A DNA stretch of 64,000 bases, from positions 126,001-190,000 of the forward strand of contig MU831548.1 in the NCBI GenBank assembly GCA_029204225.1, written 5' to 3'. The notes under the pieces are model-generated. The model made no database searches. It was not told where the DNA came from and saw nothing but the letters and a program-made list of their open reading frames with translations. The position numbers and the translations under genes are program-made. The stretch is from Diphasiastrum complanatum (Eukaryota; Streptophyta; Lycopodiopsida; Lycopodiales; Lycopodiaceae). Of the stretch, positions 1 through 11,959 are shown piece by piece. Positions within the stretch are counted from its first letter, which is position 1. Each line of letters opens with the position of its first letter.

Positions 1-497
1 GAAGATGGCCAAGAGAGTTCTAAGATATGTATCTTCTACTCAAAATTATGGTTTATTGTACAAGAATGAAGATCTAACCATTGTTGGCTATTCAGATTCC
101 AAATTTGCATGTGATAAAATGGATCGGAAGTCCATTAATGCATATACTATCTTTCTTGGAGGCAATCTTGTGTCTTGGCTTTCAAAGGCAAGATACCATA
201 TCTCTATCATCTTGTGAGACCGAGTACAAAGCACTCACTACAACAACTAAAGAGGTGCTTTGGATCAAGAGGTTAATCATGGAGCTAAAGTGCATCAAAG
301 AGGATGATCTTCCCTTGATCAAATGTGACAACATATCGGCACAAGCTCTTGCAAACAATCCTATTTTTCATGCAAGAAACAGGCATATAGAAGTGGCACA
401 CCATTTTGTAAGGGAAAAGCTCATTGGAGGTGAAATCAACTTAGAACATGTCGACACATCTTCGTGTATTGCTGATCTTCTCACAAAGCCACTTTGA
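1..497 (+). pseudogene. Ty1/copia RNase H, 3' end of an element truncated by the window
   Basis: This is the C-terminal RNase H part of a copia polyprotein, the domain that removes RNA from the RNA:DNA hybrid during reverse transcription. Visible motifs are YSDSKFA, SSCETEYKAL, CDNISAQALANNP and the terminal HFVREKL...ADLLTKPL block. Two frames are needed. A loss of about 2 nt near 186-192, compared with the paralogous TCTTGGCTTTCC-AAAAAG stretch at 43.25 kb, breaks the first frame. A further base loss at 495-497 stops the protein early, because the paralogous C-terminus continues in another frame. It is followed directly by a polypurine tract and an LTR. It is closely related to the minus-strand copy at 30.0-30.8 kb. 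The identification is secure, and the copy cannot be functional. Confidence 0.9.
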
Positions 498-575
498 AAA
501 GTGCCTTCTCAAAGCATAGGTCTAATCTTGGTCTTATCTCAAGATCAATGCTTGATCCACATTAGATGCATTTTT

Positions 576-583
576 AGGAGGAG
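576..583 (+). other. Polypurine tract of the first copia element
   Basis: The purine run AGGAGGAG lies immediately before TGTCAAAATATT, the start of the LTR. The same PPT sits before the LTR at 43670 and, as GAGGAGGAG, at 54434. It would prime plus-strand DNA synthesis. Confidence 0.75.
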
Positions 584-1188
584 TGTCAAAATATTGAAAA
601 ATCTTTCTAATGTTGTGAGTATGGGTCCTAAAAATGCCAAAGATGAATTGAGCTCTTTTGGCTTAGTAACGACCCATCATAGAATAAAATATTCAAGGTA
701 GGTAGAAGTAGAAACTCGAGCTACCATAGAATTGCCACTTGTACTTTACATGCCACATTTAATGCATGAAAAGACTAGGTGGCACAATTAGACATAGTGA
801 GGTGGCTTGAATAAGTCTAGCTTGAGAGGTGGATTCACAACTCCAATTCAACTTAAAGTAGGAGAAGAGTCCATGGATCTATATATATGTGATGTACTCT
901 CATTGAGAAGATGATGAAATTTGTGTGTAATGCAAATTTGGAGACAAGCTCTTTGTGCCCTCTCTCTCTCCATGAGTTTTGTACTTCTTATTTTCTCTCT
1001 CTAGTCGAGTAGAGGCATTTATGATGCTTAGTCTTATGTTTTGTTGACAGATCTTGCTTGTAACACAATAATATTGCTTGTATGATCAGCTTTCTTATTG
1101 ACAACCAATGCTAGTCTGATCTTTATGGTGTTATTGGGCTTAGGAGATCAAAAATACATGTGTAGGGCATCCCACACGTATGATTTTA
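584..1188 (+). repeat. LTR-A, 3' LTR of the first copia element
   Basis: The LTR starts TGTCAAAATATT after the PPT and ends near CCCACACGTATGATTTTA. A second, inverted copy lies at 29620-30027, where it is followed on its own strand by a primer-binding site; this fixes the downstream end. A TATA-like CTATATATATG at 879-889 is a plausible LTR promoter. The similarity between the two copies is obvious for several hundred bases, for example through the stretch with TTGACAGATCTTGC. The exact 3' end is uncertain by a few bases. Confidence 0.8.
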
Positions 1189-1190
1189 GC

Positions 1191-1594
1191 AAATCTCTAG
1201 TAGGTGAATTAGTTCAATTAATTGGACTTTCCTTGCAACTCCACTATAGGAATTCGAGTCTTTCTCATGTAGGAAAAGCTGGGCATGTTTTGCCATATTG
1301 TGAATATTAAGATTTTGGTGTTTTGGACTCATTCTCTCTCTACCCGAGCTGTTTATGCTTTATTTTATCTCTCTACCTGAGAGCAGCCTCTTTTTTATAT
1401 GGAACACTTAGAATTATTTCTAATATTCATTTCTCATAGTGAAGAGTTAGATTTTTTCATCGGATGTATGCCGTTGTGCTCTTGCCTTAGATTTTTCAAG
1501 CATACTGTTCTTTGATCAATCTTGTGCAATCACAACATCTCAGTAAGATCCTGTAGGCTGTGTGGTGAAGTTCACACGTGCTAAAAACTTCACA
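1191..1594 (+). repeat. LTR-B fragment
   Basis: This matches the 3' part of the LTR at 44856-45490, including the shared segments CAACTCCACTATAGGAATTC and GTGCTAAAAACTTCACA (ACATGCTAAAAACTTCACA there). It lacks the LTR start. No primer-binding site follows; copia integrase coding begins within about 10 bp, so the right edge is a deletion junction. Confidence 0.7.
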
Positions 1595-1604
1595 ATTTGA
1601 ACGT

Positions 1605-3228
1605 GACCTTAGTAGGAGGCCCAAAATACTATATCACCTTTATTGATGATTATAGTAAGTTTGTCAAGGTCTACTTCATTCACAATAAATCAGATGCATT
1701 TGACAAATTCACAGAGTATGTGAATTGGGCAGAATGATGCAAATGAAATAAGGTGAAGCAGATCAGAACAGATTGGGGTGGAGAATACATCTCAAACCGA
1801 TTCACTGATTTTTGCTATAATTGAGGAATCATTCACAGAACGACAACATCCTATACACCGCAGCACAATAATGTTGTAGAAAGAAAGAACAGAACTCTTA
1901 TGGAAGCTACTAGGTGTATGATGGCCTATTCAAAGGCTCCAAGAGTGCTATGGGCTGAAGCAGTAGCTACAGCTACTTACATTCAAAATAGGACAAGAAA
2001 ATCTGGTGTTCCTCATACAATACCACATGAATTATGGTGGGGTAGAAGACCCAATTTGACTCATATTTAAATCTTTGGCTATGCAGCATATGCACATGTT
2101 CCTAACAAACTTTGAAAGAAGCTTGATGAGAAAGCAAAACAAGGATATCCTGTAGGATATGAAAATCATTCGTCATACTACAGAATCTATATGCCAGAGA
2201 CAAACACAGTGAAAATAGTCATAGACATCAAATTTGATGAGAGTAGAACAATGGCCAAGAATGATCCTATCAGTTATGAAGTCCTTGGAAGACAATATTA
2301 TGATCTACCAATCGCGATAGAGGGAGCAGAGGATGAACAATCAGACAAAGATGTTCGAGTCGCGCACCTTAGTTGAGCAACGAATCAGACGAAGAAAGAT
2401 TCGCATGCCAGCCTACTGCTACAACACCTGTAAACCAAAATGGTTATGGACCTAGCAGAACAGACAAAGGCAAGAGCATTGCAGTACCAAAAGGATCTCC
2501 TAGAAGATCAACAAGAAAATGAAAAGCGCCAGGAAGATTTGTGTCAGACAGCTTAGCTTCTACATTAGAAGAGTTTTGTGGATTTAGTGGAGAACCACAA
2601 ATATTCGAGGAAGCAATTGACTGTCCAGACAAGGACAAATGGATCCAAGTCATAAATGAGGAGATGGAATCCTTAAGAAGAATGAGGTATGGACATTGTA
2701 GCCATTACCAGATAAACAAAAGATTGTGCAATGCAAGTGGGTATACAAGCTGAAGTATGGACCAAATGGAAATATTTCAAATTATAAAGCCAGACTTGTA
2801 GCAAAGGATTTTTTTCAGAGATATGGCATCGACTATGCTGAGACCTTCTCTCCTATTGTGACACATTCGTCCCTATGCCTTTGGTTTGCATATGCAGCTG
2901 CTTATGATCTCAGGATTCACATCATAGACAAAAAGACAACTTTCTTGCATGGTGAGCTAGACGAAGAAGTCCACATGGATCAATGTCCAGGCTACATTTC
3001 GAACTCACTTCTTACTTATGAATGCAGAATGCACATTAGTATCGATGGTCTGAAACAATCAGCGCAACAATGGTATAAGAAGAAAGATCAAGCCCTGAAA
3101 TCCTTAGGATTCAAGCCACTAATAACTGATTCCAATGTTTATGTAAGAATTACAGATGGGAAGATCATCATTGTAGCTGTATATGCGAATGACACTCTGA
3201 TACTCTGCAAAAGAGAAGAACTTATTAA
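1605..3228 (+). pseudogene. Decayed Ty1/copia integrase and reverse transcriptase
   Basis: Reading across frames gives integrase core motifs (ITFIDDYSKF, TDWGGEYIS, then the Glu-bearing VVERKNRTL) and integrase C-terminal text (YRIYMPETN). It continues into the RT domain with CKWVYKLKYGPNG, KARLVAKDF and ETFSPIV. The catalytic RT box reads YAND instead of YVDD, so the first catalytic Asp is replaced by Asn. Several in-frame stops occur, for example near 1737 and at the LTHI/IFG boundary near 2069. The frame ends abruptly where the repeat at 3229 begins; RNase H is missing. It belongs to a copia family distinct from the LTR-A elements. Confidence 0.85.
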
Positions 3229-3755
3229 TGGAAGGGCATGATCATAGGGGCATTACTCAAGAAAACCATCATGATCAAGGATCTCAATGGATGCATCTAA
3301 ATCATGGAGGCTCTTCTCATTTCAGCATGGAGTTGATACAATACACAAAAATCTCCTCTTCACAAAGAGGGAGTCTCTTAAATAAGCAAGAGAGCTCCTT
3401 AGGTGGCATCCTAGTGGAATTTCTACATTTCACAAATTACAAGTGGAATAATGCTCTCCACTAGAGGTCACCATCAAAAGGTGGCTCACTCTGCTTTCTT
3501 TAAGAGGAATCTACTTGCATTTATTACATTTGCTTAGAAATACTAGTTCCTACATGGTCATTCCATCTTTTAGGATTCACCATGAGGCTTACACAGTTCT
3601 TGCATGTCTTTCCTAGCTAGTATTTCTCGGCTCTCATACTCGGTTCTCAGTCTTCATTAGTCTCGTCTTCTCAAAGACCTCCTCGGTCTAAGGTGAGAGG
3701 TGCTCTTGAGTTGCTATGTCCGAGTATCTTGGGGATTCGTCAGAATCAGCCAACA
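3229..3755. repeat. LTR-like repeat S, copy 1
   Basis: About 527 bp are repeated at 5964-6477 with only scattered differences. Both copies run from TGGAAGGGCATGATC to CAGAATCAGCCAACA, which reads TG...CA on either strand. On the minus strand the copy would begin TGTTGGCTGATTC after a purine-rich AGAGGTGGGATGA, as a 3' LTR would. On the plus strand copy 2 is followed by GTATCAAAGG, resembling a primer-binding site. Orientation is unresolved, and no matching target-site duplication was found. It interrupts the copia RT to its left. Confidence 0.6.
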
Positions 3756-4756
3756 TCATCCCACCTCTAATGTGTTGCAAGACCCACTGCAACTCACATT
3801 GTACGATGTCGCTCTGCTTTGTATTGGTATCTTCGATCGTCACTTGGAAAAGCGTAGATCCTCGTTCGCTTACATAAAACCAAGTGCTTATTGTCACTGG
3901 TCTTTATCACAAAAATTGTTTTTCATGAATTGCCAGAGTTCAACCAGAATGTCTTATTGCTGCAATTGGTTGACATTCTCAAAATTGGAAAGTGCAGCTT
4001 CACAACTTGCATGCTCGAGTGCTTTCCATGTGTCTCTTTGTTTTGTCACTTGTATCTGCCATTGACAGTTTCATCTTTGGTTTCTCGACAGATTCTATCT
4101 TCTGGGAGGTCTGTATCCTCCATTTGCCTCTGGGTGTTTATGTGGTTCTTCTCTCAGTTGAAGTTCTAGTCTCAAGGAAAACCTTTGATCTACAGGTTGC
4201 ACAAACTTTGATTATCAATCTCAAGGGGATGGATTCATCAAAAATTGGAGGTAGGAACAATTTTGGATGGACGGTTTGGTAACGGCGAGAAAACATGATG
4301 AAGGCTTGGTGACAGGGTGAAGGAAATGATAGTTCTATAGTTGCAACCTTGGACCCTTGCAATGTCGAGCTTTGACCACCACTTGTTGGGTGAGGAGCTT
4401 GCTTTATTATGCAGGTTCACGGTTGTCTTCATCTTTCTTTTCTGCAGCTCTTTCTTTTGATCCGTTACTTTTGGATCTCTTTGGGCTTTGTAGAAGGGAT
4501 TCAACAATCATTGTTCCAAAGAGTTTCTTTTGATCAAAATTGATCTGACTCATCTGTTGCTTAAGTTTTCATCCTTTCCTCCTCAGCTTCTTTGCTTAAT
4601 TTCTAATGTCTTCTAGCTGTTTCGACACCATTGTAGGTGGCAATTGATCTTCGTATTTTATATGGTCTTTTTTCATTATGGAGCTGGTGTATTGTGTGGT
4701 ATTGTAGAAGTTTGCTAGAAACTTCTCGAGTGAGCAGCAGGTTGAGCGGGAGGGTG

Positions 4757-5149
4757 CTATAGTGCTCGTGTTGTTGTCGTGAAGATCCTATTGTGATTCA
4801 TAACTGACGTGACAGACATGTAGGATCTTAGTTGGTTGTTTTGGACAGTTTTTGAAACTGTGTTTTCTGATACAGTCAGGATACTCAGCATGGTACTTGG
4901 TCTTGACTGGTCGATTGAGATTTGAAAAAAAATTGTCGGTTGAGATTTGAAAGGAAGCGTCGGTTGAGATATAAAAAAAAGCGTCGGCTGAGATATGAAA
5001 AAAAGCGTCGGCTGAGATATGAAAGAAATGGAACGTGATGGGGTGGCTGAAGGAGTGTAGTTGATGGGTGTGGGCTCTAGTTTTGCAGTCTGATCACTTG
5101 TGTTTGCAGTTGTTGTGGCTTGTTGGTTGGTTTGCAGGTTCAGGTGCAA
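4757..5149 (-). other. Unrecognised 130-codon frame with octapeptide repeats
   Basis: The minus-strand frame is Gln/Thr/Ser-rich. Across the 24 bp minisatellite it encodes four or five repeats of an eight-residue unit of the form FISQPTLF. No known domain is evident. A similar minisatellite at 24.26-24.44 kb also encodes an SQP-type repeat on its minus strand (SFKSQPSLS). That suggests a shared, possibly once-coding ancestor, but the frame could be a by-product of a 24 bp period, since a multiple of three keeps any frame open. Confidence 0.25.
4909..5030. repeat. 24 bp minisatellite, about 5 units
   Basis: Tandem units follow GTCGG(T/C)TGAGAT.TGAAA with A-rich tails. The last four are exactly 24 bp apart, while the first is slightly longer. 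Units are contiguous with no spacers. Confidence 0.85.
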
Positions 5150-5963
5150 GCAAGTTGGTTTTCAGACGGATTTGCAAGCAAGTATATTTGCCTGCGATTG
5201 TTGTTTCTTGTAGGTCGTTTTTCAGGTAGGGTAGTTTGTTTGCAAGGTAGAGTGTAGATGAGAACTATTATGGATCTGTTCAAGAACACTGTTGCAGCAG
5301 GTGTGGGTTTATGAGGTGTGGAGTTCAAGCAGCAACGGTGCCAAATGTTGACATCTTCGGAGCCTGTAGAATCTGTTAGCTAGTCCTTCTTTGTGTCTTT
5401 CTTCTTCTGCCTATCAGCAGAGACTGTGGGCACTTCTTGAGATTACCTTTCTTGTTTTAGGCCCAGATTAGGCAGAAGGGGCAAATAATCATTGTAGTAT
5501 TGTCTTGCCTGTCAGAGGACATCCGGATGGGTCTTTCTTGAAATGAATGCACATGCATAATCAACCAAAATGCAAGCCAATGCGTTCAACAAATGATCTA
5601 CGTTACTGCTCAGTTGAGCGATGATGGATTCCTACTTCTACTCTGCTTCAAAATGAACTAAAATCAGATCCTACACTACTTTACTTGCATAAATTGACAA
5701 GACAAGAAACAAAAACTAATCTACAGCATGTTAGAAATCCAAGAATTAAGAAACCAACCAGTCTTCTGATTCTTGGACATCCCAAGAACATCAAGAACTA
5801 GAATGTTAGAGAATATGCAAGATTTATGCCACATTTCTAGCCTATTTAGTTTACCTGAATGCTGGCTCCTACATTAATCCACAAGAAAACATGAAATCTA
5901 GACCACAACTAGGAAAGCAAGAAAACTAATCCACTCTATATCCACAACCACACACAATATGAA

Positions 5964-6477
5964 TGGAAGGGCATGATCATAGGGGCATCACTCAAGAAAA
6001 CCATCATGATCAAGGAGCCCAATGGATGCATCTAACTCATGGAGGCTCTTCTCATTTTAGCATGGAGTTGATACAATACACAAAAAGCTCCTCTTCACAA
6101 AGAAGGAATCTCTTAAATAAGCAAGAGAGCTCCTTAGGTGGCATCCTAGTGGAATTTCCACATTTCACAAATTATAAGTGGAATAATGCTCTCCACTAGA
6201 GGTCACCATCAAAAGGTGGCTCACTCTACTTTCTTTAAGAGGGGTCTACTTGTATTTATCACATTTGCTTAGAAATACTAGTTCCTACATGGTCATTCCA
6301 TCTTCTAGGATTCACCATGAGGCTTACACAGTTCTTGCATGTCTTTCCTAGCTAGTATTTCTCGGCTCTCAGTCTTTATTAGTCTCATCTTCTCAGAGAC
6401 CTCCTCGGTCTAAGGTGAGAGGTGCTCTTGAGTTGCTCTATTCGAGTATCTTGGGGATTTGTCAGAATCAGCCAACA
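5964..6477. repeat. LTR-like repeat S, copy 2
   Basis: This is the second copy of the 3229-3755 repeat. It lacks a short stretch near 6370 present in copy 1 (the extra CTCATACTCGGTT). It ends GCCAACA and is followed by GTATCAAAGG, a partial match to the copia primer-binding site TGGTATCAAAGG seen at 33567. Confidence 0.6.
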
Positions 6478-6608
6478 GTATCAAAGGTAGCATTAGGATG
6501 TTTTGCCATTTCTAGCTTTTGTAGCTTGTTGTGCAAAGATCTTAGCCAGAACATTTGGGATCTTAGATCCATTCAAGATCCACTTTTTCCACATGGTATC
6601 AGAGCTGG
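6478..6608 (+). other. LTR 3' end and tRNA primer-binding site
   Basis: TGGTATCAGAGCTGG at 6594-6608 matches the complement of the plant initiator tRNA-Met 3' end used by copia elements. It directly follows CCACA, a typical LTR end. Only about 115 bp of LTR can remain between the S repeat and this site, so the LTR is truncated. Confidence 0.6.
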
Positions 6609-7229
6609 CTGGCTACTGTATATAGTAAGATTTCCATTTATGGTGATATTTGGATGTTTGATCAAGTTCTAGCATGATTATGCATTGCATTCTAGATCAA
6701 ATCTTACTAACCTTTGTTTGTTGAGTTGAACTTGTGGATCAAAAGCATATTTCAGGTCTATTGAGGATCAGAGGCTGAGAAGAAGCTATTTTGGATTAGA
6801 TCATAACACCTAATCATTTGTTGATTGTAAGGCTTGTGCATATTCAATACTAACAATGTTCTGTTCAATCTATTGTTGACAATCTCCATTTTTGTGGATG
6901 AACACTCTCCTTAAGTGGATGAACCTTCTCCTTAAGTAGATGAAAAATACTCTTTGAGTGATTTTGTGATTTTGGATATTTCTAATGTGTATCTAAATAG
7001 TTATGAATTCTCTACAATTCTTAATTCAGTATGTTTGGATCATGAACAAGCAATGAAAAATCATATTAAAGTGAATTTAAAGATGTTTTTCCATCATAAT
7101 TACCTCATGGTTTACCACCATCTAGGTCAATAGACCACATTATAGAGTTAATTCTAGGAAGTCAATCTATTTCTAGAAAGTCTTATAGGTTCTCTCAAAA
7201 AGTAGAGATAGAGATTTCAAATCAAATAG
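6609..7229. other. Leader-like non-coding DNA
   Basis: AT-rich DNA follows the primer-binding site and holds no recognisable gag. A short direct duplication around CTCCTTAAGTGGATGAAC is visible near 6908-6945. Nothing else is supportable. Confidence 0.4.
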
Positions 7230-7468
7230 AAAACTATCAGAGGATGGGACATATCCGACCTAGTAAGTCACCATCGGACGCTCTTGTTCTTCTAAAAGTA
7301 AAGAAAGATGGAGGTTTTCGGATGTTTGTGGATTACAAGGGGTTGAATAAGATGACTATTAAAAATAAATGGGTGGAAAAAAAATATTTCACTAAGACAG
7401 ATCTCAAGACAAGGTATTATCAAATAAGAACTAAACTAGAAGATGTCCAAAATACTGGATTTTTGTAA
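7230..7468 (+). pseudogene. Ty3/gypsy (chromovirus-like) reverse transcriptase fragment
   Basis: The frame opens with GHIRPSKSPSDALVL and continues through KKDGGFRMFVDYKGLNKMTIKN and YFTKTDLKTRYYQIR. These are the N-terminal fingers and first palm motif of gypsy RT. The canonical YPLP segment and everything after the first catalytic Asp (TDL) are gone, including the YVDD box. A different gypsy domain follows within 60 bp, so an internal deletion has fused RT to the integrase tail. Confidence 0.8.
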
Positions 7469-7519
7469 GGTAGATATGACGTGCTAGCTTGACTTTCTTG
7501 TCAATCCAGGTATTCGTAG

Positions 7520-7815
7520 TAGCCATAGCATTCTACTACAAGTCATAGTTCTTTTATGGTTATGTATGGTTTTCAATCGAGATCTCTTGTTAATGTGGAG
7601 ACGAAATCTATTAAGATTCAAAAGGTTGTTGATTTCCTGCATGATTTGCAAAAGATGTTCCAAGTGGCTAAGAATAGTATCCGAAGTGCTCAGGATAGGG
7701 CTAAACACTATGACGATCTTAAGAGATCTCCCAGAGATTTTAAAGTTGATGACTGGGTATATCCTAGAAGACCAAAAGATTCTAAGATGTTAAGTATCAG
7801 AAGTTTTTTCCCGTC
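7520..7815 (+). pseudogene. Ty3/gypsy integrase C-terminal fragment
   Basis: The text includes VQ-like KIQKVVDFLHDLQ, SIRSAQDRAKHYDD and FKVDDWVYPRRPKDS. This corresponds to the end of a chromovirus integrase, the part linking the catalytic core to the GPY/F region. Together with 7230-7468 it is the remnant of one gypsy element with most of pol deleted. It is cut off near 7815, where copia sequence starts. Confidence 0.75.
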
Positions 7816-7825
7816 TTTCCAAATC

Positions 7826-8540
7826 TTTAATTAGCATGGATTATGTTTGTGAGAAATGTGCTTTATCAAAGTCACATAGATTACCTTATAAGAGATCTAT
7901 ATCTAGATCTACTAGGCCTTTCCAACCTGTGCATTTGGATGTTCATGGAGCTACTACAATCAGCAATGGTGGTGCTAAGATGTATGTAACATTTATTAAT
8001 GATTTTAGTAGATTTTCTTGGATGTATCTACTAGAGAGAAATGATGAGGTGTATGATATCTTTGTCAAGTTCAAGATTGCAAGGGAAGTCCATTCAACAC
8101 CAAAGTCAAGTGCTTGAGGAGTGACAATGGTGATGAGTACATTTCTACCAAGTTCAAAGCATTTTGTGATGCAAATCGGACCAAGAGGGACTTCACAAGT
8201 CCAAGAACACCACAACAAAATGGAGTGGCCGAGGAAGAATAGAATCTTATGTGAAGGAGCCAAATCAATGAGGTTTTGATAATCTTCCTAAACCTGTTGT
8301 GTGCCAATTATTTATGTAATAGGTGGCCAAGTGTTGTTTTGAATGGAAAGACACCTTTTGGTAGGAGGCCACAGTCTCAAGTATCTCAAAACTTTTGGAT
8401 GTGTATGCTATATCAACATTACTCTTGATAATAGGACAAAGGAGGATCCATCTTCAAAGAAAGTTATATTTGTTGGTTATAGTGGGGTGCTCTAATTAGG
8501 AAATCTAAGCTTATATATGAAGCTCACGATTGATCCATTA
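7826..8540 (+). pseudogene. Ty1/copia integrase fragment
   Basis: Integrase text begins at the CxxC half of the zinc finger (CEKCALSKSHR). It goes through the first catalytic Asp (VHLDVHG), MYVTFINDFSRFSW, the second Asp (RSDNGDEYIS) and SPRTPQQNGVAE. At least two frameshifts occur: one near 8100, and one inside the AERKN block at 8230, where ERK has become EEE. The C-terminal part is badly degraded. The sequence is paralogous to 15.8-16.3 kb. RT and RNase H are absent. Confidence 0.8.
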
Positions 8541-8589
8541 TAACTTCGCGTTCACATTGAAATCCTTGGTTGAGTGCTAATATAATGCT

Positions 8590-8883
8590 TATTTATACTT
8601 GTGTTTTGTATTTTTCTTGAAGCCATACACTAACCCATGATAAAATACATGCTTTAAACTCATCTTTTTTGTTTGAGTGATCAATATCAAGAAGATAGTG
8701 GAGCAATTTCCAAAGTGACAACCATAAGTGACTAGCATTGGAATTATGAGTTTCAAGAAGTGCATCACCTTGATGTGCAAATCTCAAAACTTGTACAATC
8801 TTTGTAATTGTAATAAGATTCAAAAAGACCATTTTAGAATAATTGATAGATAATATTCTGCCTACGGCACTCCATGCACACAA
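8590..8883 (-). other. Unrecognised 96-codon open frame, possible exon relic
   Basis: A continuous minus-strand frame shows no gag, PR, IN, RT or RNase H motif. It contains a segment reading LLETHNSNASHLWLSL followed by KLLHYLLDID and SWVSVWLQEKYKTQ, with a mixed, protein-like composition. On its own strand it is preceded by an AG and followed by AA|GTATAA, a conceivable donor site. It lies at the edge of the longest stretch of DNA here without retroelement homology. I do not recognise the product. It may be an exon of a decayed host gene or chance. Confidence 0.25.
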
Positions 8884-9324
8884 GAAATTTGTACACTCTT
8901 TAAGAATTTTTTTTTGTACTATTGATAATTAAGAAATGTTATTGATAATTTAAATATCATCTCGATATTGAGAACCTATATCTCATTGATAACCTTAAAT
9001 ACAAAATGTCCTTAAATACTTAGATAATTTTTCGTGTACAAACCAAGCTTTGTATTAAATCATAAGTTCATCATCCATTCTTACAACTATATAATAGTTG
9101 TAACTAGTATATTTTTGTATGATTGTACTATGTAACGAGTCATGCTTTCTAAATATATATGTTTTATAGGAAAACTATAGACAATATAAAGCACATGTGA
9201 TCAAGAAATATTTTTTTATTTCACTTAAGATGATGCCAAATAGAGTTTGATATCACATCATATTGAATACAAATAAGAATTGTCATTGCAAATGACTTTT
9301 GTTGGAAGTCTTTATTCAAAAATG

Positions 9325-9361
<37 letters not shown>

Positions 9362-11959
9362 TATTATTTTCTTATGAAAGTGGATAGAAGCACTTTGGTA
9401 TCCTTCTAGTAGTCAAGTTGGATCATTTCACCACATGATTGCCAAAAATAAGTGAATGTGATTCAAATCTAAGTATGTATATGTCAATGTAATAAGTTAC
9501 AAAAGTGATCACATTTCAAGCTGCAATGTTTACAGGCGAGGAAGAGGTTATAATAGAATGTGATGTCATTGGAACTTGAACATGAGTATGTCATATAGAA
9601 TGTTTATTGCATCATACTATTGTATAACTAGCACTTATTTTCACCACTTATGGATGAGTTATGTTGTAGATGCTTTACACATGACAAGAGTATTAGTTGT
9701 AGTTGAAAATGAAAAAAAAAAAAATTCTAATTTGTTCAAAAAAGACTTAAAAAGGAAATCTCAAGTATAATGGAAGCATTTTATGATTGAGACCTTATTG
9801 AAAAAAGTAACATAAAATCTTGAAGTCTTGAATTAATATATGATTTATGTGATATTATGGCTTACTGAAAAATTATAAAATACAAAAAATACTTATTGAG
9901 TTTAATTGAATATATACAAAAAGTTGACATTTTTAGCTTTTGTTCTATCTTGAGATTCTCTTTTTGCGTCATTTCAGAAGTGTGTAAGGACATGTATTTG
10001 CAAAGAATCTTAAAAGTGCATTAGTTGCCATACATGTACATATTCAAATATGTCATATCGCTCTTTCTTGAAGGATATTTCTTTTTGTCACAAATTATAC
10101 TATTTTATTTGTATGTATTTAATTTTAAGAGAAAAAAATAGAATATGATAACGTCTTGTTCAATTTATGTTCTAAATAAGAGTAATCAAGCCCATATGTA
10201 TTTAGACTTATTGTTGACTTGTCCTACTATATACATTAATGTATTTCTTACTATAGACATTAGTGAATTTCTATGAAGTACATAAAAAAAAATCGAGATA
10301 TTTATTACAACAAGCTGGAAATGTTGCAATTGACTCAATAGAATTGAGACTCATTTAGACTTTCTTACATCATATAATATGAGTGCCATAAAATACATTA
10401 GATAATGTTTGAAAATTTGCTATATTGGCCAAGTAATGAGACCCACATGATTTGGTATATATATAATTGTTGCCATTAATGCTTATGCATTGGTATAGTT
10501 AGTATTATAAGCTAAATGCACTCTGATTTCATTCATATTTTCCATGGTAAAATGTACAAGAACTAATTAATTTTTTTTTATACAAGTACAAAAGCCAAGA
10601 TTTTTAGTTGATCCTTTTGAAATATCACTAAATTTTGACAAACATTTAAAGCTATTATAGAATGTAGCTTTATGAAAGTGATTGTACAAGAGCTATCAAA
10701 ACTATGTATTTGTATTTTCAATCCTCATTTGCATATTAGGATAGCAAACTTTTACATGATTCAATATAAAATAAAAAGCTTTTGAGAAATATGTCTATTA
10801 TCAAGATCAATCATTGGCATGAGTAATCAGAAATAAAATGTAGTCTTATTTTGAATGCTAGTGGACAATGAAACTTAGCTAAGCAATAAATTTTTAATGT
10901 AAAAATGATTAATGACGGGTTTTTCAGATTCTATAGTTCAATATGATTTTTAGGTTTTTTATTTAAAAAAAGTTTGTAATGGGCCAAAAGCCTTTGAAAT
11001 ATATATATATTTTTGATTCTTTTTTTAGATTCTTTGTAAGTTGTTTGATTAATGATAACTAGGATATCAAAACAAATGAAATATCTAAAAAAACATATGA
11101 TTCAAATTGTCTATAATGATATTTAATACATTAAAAATGTATTCAATACAGTAAAAAAATATTCAATACATAAAAATAATATATAGATCTCAATAAAAAA
11201 TCGCCACTTTAAATTCGTCGAATAAAAAATTAGTTTTTATGTAAATTTTCTAAATTGAGTAGCCTCTAATGCATGATCAGAATTTTGTTGTATCAAGAAT
11301 GAATCAATGAATGCACTCCAACTTGTGGTTCTACATCATTCTATTACACTCTAGAATTGATGGCACTAGAAATGGCTTCTCCTCCAATTGATATCATGAT
11401 GATCCTCCTCTTGCTTGGAGTCTATTTACAGAAAAGCGAAGGCACCCTGTAAATCAAATTTTAAGGCATTTGTAGAGTGTCGCATTTTTTGCATCTTCAC
11501 CAACATTCATTTCAGCAAAGGTTGATGTCGCGGCCTTCTCACGCTCATCCCATGCAACTGTGCTAACAAATTTGACAACGACAACAACCACCCACAATCT
11601 CCTACAGACGACACATCCACTTTGTACTTTCTTCATCTGCACACTTGCAAAATTATGCATATATGTTGGATACCATCTTCATATCCATTAAGTGTGTGAA
11701 AATAATAGTATCAGAAGCTTATCAGAGATAGACGAAGTAGATGCTTTTGTGCATCAATTCTTTGTATTGTCAATAATTGGTTTATTCCTTTCATAGATTG
11801 GATTAGCTTTGTAGAGCACGCAGTTTTGTCTGCTATTGTCTTGTGCTCAATAGCATTATTGACCTGTATATTTTGCTATACTTAATCTGATAACAGCTCT
11901 GTTTGTTCTGCATTTAGATTTGTATCAATATTGCTATGCTTTTCTACATTCTATCTGAC
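8884..11959. other. AT-rich intergenic DNA, no gene seen
   Basis: About 3 kb are very AT-rich with homopolymer runs and no long frames on either strand. A (CA)n microsatellite is the only structured repeat. A small GC-richer patch at 11.4-11.66 kb carries a 68-codon minus frame of low complexity (VVVVVKF), which is not convincing. Confidence 0.6.
9326..9358. repeat. (CA)n microsatellite
   Basis: About 16 perfect CA dinucleotides end in CGC. Confidence 0.95.

Larger units (their letters stand above)
3756..5963. other. 2.2 kb non-coding interval between the two S repeats
   Basis: No reverse transcriptase, gag or transposase motif can be read here on either strand. Short open frames overlap each other on both strands and look fortuitous. 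The only structured content is the 24 bp minisatellite at 4909-5030. If S is an LTR, this would be the internal region of a non-autonomous element of about 3.25 kb. Confidence 0.45.

Noticed and set aside
3688-4507. Overlapping 69-121 codon frames on both strands after repeat S
   Set aside because: They overlap in several frames with no recognisable motif and lie partly inside the S repeat, where the homologous frame in copy 2 is different.
4909-5030. Regular 24 bp repeats that might be a CRISPR array
   Set aside because: Units are contiguous with no unique spacers, and the context is a plant nuclear genome.
6594-6608. TGGTATCAGAGC motifs as parts of tRNA genes
   Set aside because: They are complementary only to the tRNA 3' end and sit next to LTR ends in every case, so they are primer-binding sites.
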